From contig NZ_BIMB01000062.1 of the NCBI RefSeq assembly GCF_004000865.1, positions 1 to 43,195 of the forward strand: a DNA stretch of 43,195 bases. Reading direction: 5' to 3'. Below are positions 16,175 through 22,987 of this stretch, one piece after another (the first letter of the stretch is position 1; every line of letters begins with the position of its first letter). Below the pieces are notes generated by a model. That model had not been told where the DNA came from, made no database searches, and worked only from the letters and a program-made list of their open reading frames with translations. Both the position numbers and the translations under genes were made by a program. The DNA comes from Paenibacillus elgii NBRC 100335. GTDB lineage: Bacteria > Bacillota > Bacilli > Paenibacillales > NBRC-103111.

Positions 16175-19099
16175 CTATTTTCTATCTGAACGATCTAATA
16201 TAACTAATCCCACTAAATCTTTAGGTTTGTCATTGAGCGAGCTTTTCACTACCCCGACTGCTTTTAAAAATTGAACGTACTCGTCTTTATGAATAATTAA
16301 ACAGCCCACAGATGTTGGCTTGCCTGGGGTATCGGTGTTGTATCCCTTATGAACGTTAATCCCGGTAGCCATACCCTCTTTTTTATTTTTCCCATAGGTC
16401 GCGGGCACTTTAGCGCCATTTCGAACACGTAAGGCTGGATACTGACCTGCGTGATACCCGCCAATAAATTCATACACACCTTCCTTAGTGGTTGCGACTT
16501 CTGCATCATTCTCATCATCAGGCAAGGTACTTGCGTTTACGCTGGTATATTTAATCTCACCATGGATTACTACAATGACAATGGCACCGAATCTTCCGTT
16601 TTTATGATGAACTGCCTGTGGCCGGCTGTATGAACCGTCGCCTTCAAAGAAAAATACTAGCGGTGCGCTGCTATTTTTAGCCAGCATTTTTTTGATCTCT
16701 CCATGATCCGTATACTCGTTGATCCTATACATTGCCCTTGCTTGATTTCCGCCATAATTCTTTTGCTTGACATAGTCATCAATTTTTGTTTTGGCCACGA
16801 TATATTTGCCGTTATCACTTACATTCCCCGGAGCAGGTGTAGGCTGTCCTTTCGGAGGTTGCGCAGGACTTCCCGGTGCCGGCTTGGCAGGCGGTGTCCC
16901 TCCTTGCGGACTTGGCTTGGCGGCAGGCGGTGAGCCTGCGCTGCTATGCGGGTTCGGCCAGGGCAGAATCCCGTGCGCTACCTGATATGCATAAGCTTCC
17001 AGCAGCTCTCTCGTATGGTTCTTGCCTGCTAACCCATACTTGGCAGCAAAATCATTCAGCGCGTCTTTCAAAGCGAAATCCCATTCGTCATTTACATCCA
17101 ACCGATATTTAAAATCATTCGGGAATTTTTTGGCCAACAGATTCAAATTCTCCCGCGCCGCGCGGTGGCTCACACCGTATTTTGCCCTGATCGCATCGGC
17201 ACTCTTGGAGATGGCTAGCGTACTGTCCGGCGTCAGCTTGTTTTGAGCGTCCGAATATTGCTGTGTTAATTCCTCCAAGCGATTGGCATCCTTGTACGAA
17301 TCCGGCGAGCTGTTTCGGATCAGAGCGATCATCTGTACCTTATCTCTGAGGGAGTTTGCCGCTGCATGCCAATAGTCCTGAACCGCTTTATTGCCCGTTT
17401 TACTCGCTTCGTACCACTTTTCCGTATACTCGTTCATCTGTGCTTGCGCCCACGGCGGCATCGCGTGAATCTCGTCAACTTTGTCGCGGACATGCTTCGC
17501 CTTTTCGGCTGCTTCCTTCATGCCCTTCTCGTCACCGGCCGCCATGGCACGGTAGTAGTCCGCCTTGTATTTGAGAAGGAGCGACTGCGCCCAATCCGGG
17601 TAGTTCTTCCCCCCACTCATTTCCTCCTGCAGTGACTTATAGGCCTTGATCTCCTCGTTGGGGATGGAGGCCGTTAAAACGCGGGTTCCTTTAATATGGG
17701 TCTCTCCGTCCATCCGGATTTTACTCGCCTTCGATGATACGCTAAGCTCTTTGGCTGCTGTAATCTCAACACGTTTGCCATGCATGACGATATCTTCGCC
17801 TGTGGTGAGAAGCATGGTGCCTTTGCTGTACAATTCGGCTCCGGTTCCTTCGTTGAGCTTGATAAAGAGGTGGTTTTCCCTGCTTGCCAGCGCCGTTTCT
17901 TTCTTGTCAAACCGCGCTTCCTTCTTCCCCTTGGTCCGAAGCCGCTTCGTATGAGGATCATTGATTTTATCCCCGCCGACGATATGCTTTCTCAAGGCAT
18001 GACTGACGACTGCATCCTTTTCCTCGCGGGATGGAAAATACAAGCTCACCGTATCTCCAAGTTCGGGCATACAATGCCACCCGATTCCGTTGTCGCTGGT
18101 ATAGTACGTAGGGTAGGGGAACCAGCAGGACGCATCTTTCTCCTGCGTTTGACCCTCATCTATTTTCAGATCCAAGCGAACCTTTTCGTCCTTCACCTCA
18201 CTGACTTTCCCTTCCAGCGAAGTACCCGAGAGTTGAGGACAGAAGGTCCGGCTGCGCTTCAGAGCGGCTTCCGGGACAAGCACATAATCGTACTTCAACA
18301 CCTGGCTCTTTATGCTCGCAGTCACTCGATTGATGACCAGCGCTTTGTTCTTAAACTGTACGACATCCCCGATGTCAAAAATCTGGTCGGACTCCACTTC
18401 GTAATACATGAACTCCTGTTCGTCCGCTTTCCCCCAGTCACCGTTCACGATCGCTTTACCGGACTCCGCCGCATGTCTTCCGGTCGTATAGTTCGTTCCG
18501 TTTAACTTTCCCTTAACTTCCTCCCGGGAAATGCCGAACCAGAATCGCGGTTCTTCCGAGGTAACATCTGCGACTACATCGGTATAAAAACGGGAAGCCA
18601 TTCGTTTCAAAAATTGCCAATCCGTTTCCTGATATTGAAGTGTAAATTCATCCAACGTCTTGCTGCCCGCCGTCAAATCGATAAAATCCGAATTGCCGTA
18701 CTCTCCGATGACCTTGCGAATGAGCTCCGTATAGGTCATGTCACGTTTTTGAAAAGAACGGCTGCGCACCTGCCTGTCCATTTGATAGGAGGACGACAAA
18801 CCTCGGACAACCATCACATAGTTACCGTTGTTAAAACGTATTTCCATCTCTGTTACGGTGCCTTTGAACAAACAGCAAGGTTCCTGATTATCAACCGTCT
18901 CGAACACCTCGATCTGCTCGTCAAACTGAGCCAAATCCGCAAACTTTTTCTGGTGGTCATCCGATACGACAGCTTTAAAGTATACTTCGCCATGACTGCC
19001 AACCTTCTTGACCAGCTTAAAATCCAACAGCGCCACAATCTCATAGGGCGCCTTGATCTTCAAACGACGATGCGTCGCTTCAATTACCTGCTGCACCAT
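16175..19099 (-). CDS. vgrG: Evolved VgrG: spike plus shared module plus L,D-transpeptidase-like toxin domain
   Basis: A 974-residue fusion. Residues 1-475 are a VgrG spike (YQETDWQFLKRMASRFYTD near 155, OB fold near 290-360, a beta-strand-rich end). Residues 500-610 carry the helical module shared with the SLT effector (YPDWAQSLLLKYKADYYRA, GDEKGMKEAAEKAKHVRDKV). A Pro/Ala/Gly linker lies near 720-765. The last 150 residues look like a YkuD/L,D-transpeptidase fold: His917 and Cys933 in the pattern H-x13-SVGC. T6SS effectors of this enzyme class (Tlde1) are known to damage peptidoglycan by cutting or exchanging peptides. The ATG at 19099 has a perfect GAGGAGG site; a TTG at 19126 is less likely. 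The PAAR-like gene lies just upstream and a lipoprotein gene just downstream. Confidence 0.88.
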   Translation of the reverse strand: MVQQVIEATHRRLKIKAPYEIVALLDFKLVKKVGSHGEVYFKAVVSDDHQKKFADLAQFDEQIEVFETVDNQEPCCLFKGTVTEMEIRFNNGNYVMVVRGLSSSYQMDRQVRSRSFQKRDMTYTELIRKVIGEYGNSDFIDLTAGSKTLDEFTLQYQETDWQFLKRMASRFYTDVVADVTSEEPRFWFGISREEVKGKLNGTNYTTGRHAAESGKAIVNGDWGKADEQEFMYYEVESDQIFDIGDVVQFKNKALVINRVTASIKSQVLKYDYVLVPEAALKRSRTFCPQLSGTSLEGKVSEVKDEKVRLDLKIDEGQTQEKDASCWFPYPTYYTSDNGIGWHCMPELGDTVSLYFPSREEKDAVVSHALRKHIVGGDKINDPHTKRLRTKGKKEARFDKKETALASRENHLFIKLNEGTGAELYSKGTMLLTTGEDIVMHGKRVEITAAKELSVSSKASKIRMDGETHIKGTRVLTASIPNEEIKAYKSLQEEMSGGKNYPDWAQSLLLKYKADYYRAMAAGDEKGMKEAAEKAKHVRDKVDEIHAMPPWAQAQMNEYTEKWYEASKTGNKAVQDYWHAAANSLRDKVQMIALIRNSSPDSYKDANRLEELTQQYSDAQNKLTPDSTLAISKSADAIRAKYGVSHRAARENLNLLAKKFPNDFKYRLDVNDEWDFALKDALNDFAAKYGLAGKNHTRELLEAYAYQVAHGILPWPNPHSSAGSPPAAKPSPQGGTPPAKPAPGSPAQPPKGQPTPAPGNVSDNGKYIVAKTKIDDYVKQKNYGGNQARAMYRINEYTDHGEIKKMLAKNSSAPLVFFFEGDGSYSRPQAVHHKNGRFGAIVIVVIHGEIKYTSVNASTLPDDENDAEVATTKEGVYEFIGGYHAGQYPALRVRNGAKVPATYGKNKKEGMATGINVHKGYNTDTPGKPTSVGCLIIHKDEYVQFLKAVGVVKSSLNDKPKDLVGLVILDRSDRK

Positions 19100-19135
19100 C
19101 GAAGCAACCTCCTCTCCAATAAACAAACGCCTCGC

Positions 19136-19510
19136 CTATTGACCGTCCTGCTCAACGGTAATTTGCCCCTTCCACATGCATAGATTGGTCGAGCAATTCA
19201 GCAGGGCGGGGAATTGATCGATCATCACATCCGATTTCCCGTTCAGCCAAGGCACCGTAATGGCCGGTTTACACGGCATTTTCTTCAATTGCCCCTGGTT
19301 GGCGGCTGTTGCGGAGGCAACTTCCGGATTAGCGGTGCTGCTGCACATGCCAAATGCCGGAATGTTGTGTCCCGGCTTGAAGTCGTGTACATTTCCTTGC
19401 GGCTTCCCGTTAATGGTGATGTTTCGTCCGGCCGATGCCTTAAAGGTCGCTTTCGCGCTGCCACAACTACACTGAAGGAAGGCGCCTTCTACCACATAGC
19501 TGAAGTTCAT
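19136..19510 (-). CDS. DUF4280 PAAR-like spike-tip protein
   Basis: A 124-residue protein of the DUF4280 family, which has a PAAR-like fold and caps the VgrG spike. The typical start (YVVEGAFLQCSCGSA), the central GHNIPAFGMCSSTANP and the end CSTNLCMWKGQITV are all present, with several conserved Cys residues. The ATG at 19510 follows a GGGGGA site. It lies 37 bases before the evolved VgrG, which is the usual arrangement, so it probably sharpens that spike. The family call is firm; the tip role follows from known PAAR-VgrG pairing. Confidence 0.9.
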   Translation of the reverse strand: MNFSYVVEGAFLQCSCGSAKATFKASAGRNITINGKPQGNVHDFKPGHNIPAFGMCSSTANPEVASATAANQGQLKKMPCKPAITVPWLNGKSDVMIDQFPALLNCSTNLCMWKGQITVEQDGQ

Positions 19511-19511
19511 T

Positions 19512-20039
19512 TTACATCCCCCTGACGTCTATTTTTTTGAGGGTTATTCCTTTCAGACCGTACCTGAGTATGCTTTCCGCCACATCAAGATCAACGACAA
19601 TAAAATCCTCCAGACGCTCTGCGATTCTGAATATTTTGTAATGTCCAAGCCGGTTTGGCTCAAGCACAGGCCGTTTTAGCGTATCGCTCCTGTTCCATTC
19701 GCTTTCTTCCGACAGGCTATTAACTGTTTCCGGCACAGCGATCCAATACAGGCTCTGCTTCATCGCCTTGACATCGGCAAGAACAACCAGCTTATAGTAT
19801 ACGTTCGGCTGATACCGTTCGAAAATTGCCTTTAAAGCATCCGACACTAGTGGAATCGGCCTTTGGATGAAATCGATATATTCGCCTTTCCCTTGGGTAT
19901 AAAACTGCAAAATCGTATGCTCCAGTGCGGCGCGGCCTTCTTCGTCCCGCAGCAAACGCTGGTCCACGCTTTTGGCGATCCCGGCCGGTTCCTCGAACTC
20001 GGTTATACGTTCATCCTGAGCTAAGATATAATATTCCAT
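19512..20039 (-). CDS. Conserved small protein, possibly Imm11/DUF1629-like
   Basis: A 175-residue soluble protein with no signal peptide. It starts MEYYILAQDERI and ends with LRYGLKGITLKKIDVRG. The layout, and especially the end in which a strand after a helix reads GLKGITLKKI, resembles the Imm11 (DUF1629) family found beside VgrG and toxin genes, but the match is weak by eye. The ATG at 20039 has only a weak AGGTAAAG-like site. Its stop lies next to the DUF4280 start, so the two are co-translated. It could be an adaptor that loads the PAAR/VgrG complex or a cytoplasmic immunity protein. Confidence 0.7.
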   Translation of the reverse strand: MEYYILAQDERITEFEEPAGIAKSVDQRLLRDEEGRAALEHTILQFYTQGKGEYIDFIQRPIPLVSDALKAIFERYQPNVYYKLVVLADVKAMKQSLYWIAVPETVNSLSEESEWNRSDTLKRPVLEPNRLGHYKIFRIAERLEDFIVVDLDVAESILRYGLKGITLKKIDVRGM

Positions 20040-20078
20040 GGCAAACTTTACCTAACCTCAACAACAGAGGCTTTCCTC

Positions 20079-20669
20079 CTATACGGACTCTTCGTTGTAT
20101 ACGACTTCGCTGATGCCTTTGTGTTCCCCCACCCGGACTTCTAAGCCCGGTTCACGGACAATTTCATCGAACTCTTTCAGTCGAATTGCATCAGCCATCG
20201 CCTGTTTGACCAATACGACAATTGATTGGTTAAAGGCAGCGGCCGCCTCCAGCTTGATTCGTTCAATATCGGGCTTGTTAATTTTGCCCATGTACTTTTT
20301 TCCGAGCTGCTCCAGTTCGTCTTCCAGCGCGTCCAAATATTTAAAGGCCCATTCCGAATCGTACGTTCCTCGGCATGGATATGTATCGAAATACCAGTCC
20401 TTGTCGAACGCCTCAACAACATGCTCGTGCTTTCTTTCCAATAGATAAGTGCGCCTCATGGAATAATTGATATACCCGATCTTTGCTTTTTGCCCCGCAG
20501 ATTGCATTTCTTTAATATTCAGACAAATACGGCGAAAAGACTCAATAAAATCCTTCGCCAGCTCGTCTTTGCGGGAATGGTATTCTTCCTCCGCTTTCTC
20601 GATGTACTCCTTCTGCTTTTCCTTGACGTAAGTTTCCCAAAAATGCTTCAAGGCCTCTTGTCTGGTCAT
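20079..20669 (-). CDS. Helical protein of unknown function before the PAAR/VgrG set
   Basis: A 196-residue, highly charged, mainly helical protein, rich in Glu and Lys (ETYVKEKQKEYIEKAEEEY). No signal peptide, membrane segment or known motif is seen. The ATG at 20669 follows GGAAAGG. It is the first gene of the payload run after a 479-base gap. Its position before the DUF4280 and VgrG genes suggests a chaperone or adaptor for spike assembly, but I do not recognise the family. Confidence 0.72.
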   Translation of the reverse strand: MTRQEALKHFWETYVKEKQKEYIEKAEEEYHSRKDELAKDFIESFRRICLNIKEMQSAGQKAKIGYINYSMRRTYLLERKHEHVVEAFDKDWYFDTYPCRGTYDSEWAFKYLDALEDELEQLGKKYMGKINKPDIERIKLEAAAAFNQSIVVLVKQAMADAIRLKEFDEIVREPGLEVRVGEHKGISEVVYNEESV

Positions 20670-20670
20670 A

Positions 20671-21148
20671 TCAAGTACCTTTCCACTTCAAGTTTGGCTC
20701 TGCTGCTCTAAAAGCAGCATAGAATGTATGTTCTTTCCATTTTATCATGATCCCGGTTTCCGATTCTGTATGGTTTGACCCATTATTTGAAAAAGCTGCA
20801 GTTGATGTAAGATTTTGTGGATGCAAAATGCACCCGAATTCATGGCTAAGTGTTTTCAAGTTTTCGCAAACTTGATCTTCCTAAGGGTTACTGGCTTGGA
20901 TACCCATAGCGGTTTACATACTTCACTTTCTGTAAAAAAAACGCTTCCACGAATACCTTTTCATCAAAATTGGTTCGGGGGCAATGAGGCTTCGTTTTAT
21001 CATTTCGCTCATCGAATCGGTTTTGCGCCACGAGGAGAATACGTATTTGTCTGTTTTGAGGGGAATTCCACCGGAGCGCTTATTTCTGTATTATCCTTCA
21101 CCATACGGTCCCAGTCTTCTCTTGTATGTCCATAAATGCTCTCCTTGA
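20671..21148 (-). pseudogene. Gene-free stretch with frameshifted coding remnants
   Basis: This gap holds no intact gene. On the reverse strand, three short frames follow one another: GHTREDWDRMVKDNTEIS to a stop, then a piece reading FVEAFFLQKVKYVNRYGY, then a 62-codon frame ending at 20671 that contains HPQNLTSTAAFSNNGSNHTE and then TGIMI. The last piece loosely recalls the Asn-rich C-terminal motif of phospholipase D-like proteins. The pattern suggests one decayed gene with frameshifts between the core cluster and the payload genes. The family guess is weak. Confidence 0.35.
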
Positions 21149-22171
21149 TCAACGGCTCAAGCCGATCATCGTATTATACGAATTGACCAACGCCGAGACG
21201 CGCTTGTCGAAGTTCTTCAGCGGCACGTTGCTTCCGCCTGTCGTGACTTTCCCTTTCATATCGCTGCTGATCGTCGTGTCCTTGGTCTGCAAAATCTCCA
21301 TCAGGTCGGTGGCAGACGTCTTCACCCGCTGAATGCTGTCGGTAAACACAGGAACGATCTGCACCCGTTCTTTCTTCAACCTCTCCTGATCCTTCGAAAG
21401 CTCCGTAAACTTGTCGATATCTTCCGTCAGCAGCTTGTACAGCTCGGCGTATTGGTTCGCGTCGAAATCCAGCACGTTGTCGTCGGTCACCCCGGCTTTG
21501 TCAAACGCCTTCTGGATGTCCTGCGCCCGGTTGACAATGCTCATCGCATGGTAGCGGACCAGTTGATCGCTTTTCTTGAGCTCTTCCAGGTCTTCTTTCT
21601 TCCGTTGCTCCGTGATGACGGCAAAATCGGCAAAAAACTTGTCGGCTAAATCCGACACATCATTAAACTGCACAAGCAATTTCTTGTGCAGCTCCTTGCC
21701 TTTGGCGAACTCGTCTTCGGTGTACGTTTTGGCCTGATAGTACGTCTGCATCTCGCCCGTCGTTTCCATCAGCTCCTTCAGCTTGGGAGCCAGAGCCTTG
21801 ACGGACTCGTCGGCAGCTTGGAAGGAAGGCTCCTTCGAGGCGAATGCCAGCGCTTTATCCACATCGTCCTTATGACTTTGCAGAATAGGGAACGTATTTA
21901 AGCCGGTAAAATTTTTGCGGACGTGGAGTTCCTCCTCCTCGCCAAACTCCTTGAAATAACCTTCAAACGTCTTATTCAGTCCTTGAGTCAAATAGTTGCT
22001 TAAGCCGATGTAAGTATTATATTTTGCCGTATCCCGCATTGAATTCGATTCTTGCTTCGCTTGGCTGGTCTGTTCTTTTACCTTCTCCGCGATTTTGCCG
22101 ATGGAGCCGCAGCCGCTGAGGGATACGCAGACGGCCACGCCAAGCGACAGGATCGTCAAACGTTTATTCAT
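21149..22171 (-). CDS. YiiG family (DUF3829) lipoprotein
   Basis: A 340-residue lipoprotein with lipobox SLSGC. The mature part is helical and matches the YiiG/DUF3829 family: KYNTYIGLSNYLTQGLN near residue 50, a long helical middle, and an ending FDKRVSALVNSYNTMI. Family members are surface or periplasmic lipoproteins of unknown role. The ATG at 22171 follows GAGAGGAA at a slightly long distance. It is the last gene in the core run, 33 bases after the connector-like gene. It could anchor or protect something on the outer face of the membrane, for instance as a general immunity or wall-contact protein, but that is inference. Confidence 0.82.
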   Translation of the reverse strand: MNKRLTILSLGVAVCVSLSGCGSIGKIAEKVKEQTSQAKQESNSMRDTAKYNTYIGLSNYLTQGLNKTFEGYFKEFGEEEELHVRKNFTGLNTFPILQSHKDDVDKALAFASKEPSFQAADESVKALAPKLKELMETTGEMQTYYQAKTYTEDEFAKGKELHKKLLVQFNDVSDLADKFFADFAVITEQRKKEDLEELKKSDQLVRYHAMSIVNRAQDIQKAFDKAGVTDDNVLDFDANQYAELYKLLTEDIDKFTELSKDQERLKKERVQIVPVFTDSIQRVKTSATDLMEILQTKDTTISSDMKGKVTTGGSNVPLKNFDKRVSALVNSYNTMIGLSR

Positions 22172-22203
22172 AATTCGTAAGTTCCTCTCGCAGTCAGTTT
22201 CGG

Positions 22204-22977
22204 CTACTCCACAATCATCCGTCGCGGACCACCGGGCCTTAGATCCGGCCCTCTGCGGTTTCCGCCTTGGACATCGTCCAGAATGCGTCCCAAATATTTG
22301 TGAATTTGCCCGTTGTCGTACGGCTTATAGCCCATGCCGAGCCGGGTGCCGATATAATGCAGGATCAGCTCGCGGTCCACGGCTTCCTGGCTCATGCACT
22401 GCATCGCAAAAGCGATGTCGTACGGGTTCGTGCTGCCCCGGCTGAGCAGTTGGGTGGCAAAATACCGCATCAACGCAGGGTGAACGCTGCGCTGCCCGAC
22501 GCCCGCATAGGCCGCGTGGATCATGTTCCACGTATTGAACTCGGTGGCAAAATCCGCGAAGCTCTGGTACTCCGACCGCAGCTTCGCGCCCTCCTTCAGC
22601 TTGAACCGCCCAAGCTCCAGCTCGCTGCCGCCGGCGGCCTCCTCGTCCAGGACGAGCTCCGCGTCGTACACCGTATAATCGCTTTGCTCCTCCGCTGCGT
22701 GAAAGCGGATTTTGAGCACGGTCTCCTTGCCGGTCGCGGAGTAAGGCACCTGCTGCTCCTCCTCCAGCGTATACAGCCGGCTGCCGTGCTTGACGATCCC
22801 GCAGCCGACCACAAGCTGTTCCGCTTCCACTCTTACGTCGGCCCCCGCCACGATGCCGTCCGAGTAGGACTGAAAATACAGGTCCGCGAGCTGCCTCGGG
22901 TAGTCCCGCAGGCTCTCCAGCATCTCCCGCTTCAGAATCCGGCCTTTATGAAAATTCGGATATATATTGGAGAACAT
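22204..22977 (-). CDS. Candidate baseplate connector (TssK/phage-tail-like)
   Basis: A 257-residue soluble protein. The N-terminal 150 residues are beta-rich, with the pattern YSDGIVAGADVRVEAEQLVV and GCGIVKHGSRLYTLE, as seen in phage tail and TssK-type shell domains that describe a ligand-binding barrel. The C-terminal part is helical, ending in a Gly/Arg/Pro tail. The ATG at 22977 has a perfect AGGAGG site and overlaps the end of the Hsp70-like gene. In T6SS, TssK links baseplate to membrane complex. I assign this role from fold-like pattern and context only; no diagnostic motif proves it. Confidence 0.55.
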   Translation of the reverse strand: MFSNIYPNFHKGRILKREMLESLRDYPRQLADLYFQSYSDGIVAGADVRVEAEQLVVGCGIVKHGSRLYTLEEEQQVPYSATGKETVLKIRFHAAEEQSDYTVYDAELVLDEEAAGGSELELGRFKLKEGAKLRSEYQSFADFATEFNTWNMIHAAYAGVGQRSVHPALMRYFATQLLSRGSTNPYDIAFAMQCMSQEAVDRELILHYIGTRLGMGYKPYDNGQIHKYLGRILDDVQGGNRRGPDLRPGGPRRMIVE

Positions 22978-22987
22978 CCGCTACCTC

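Noticed and set aside
16800..16960. Low-complexity Pro/Gly-coding stretch as a separate repeat element
   Set aside because: It encodes the linker of the evolved VgrG and stays in frame.
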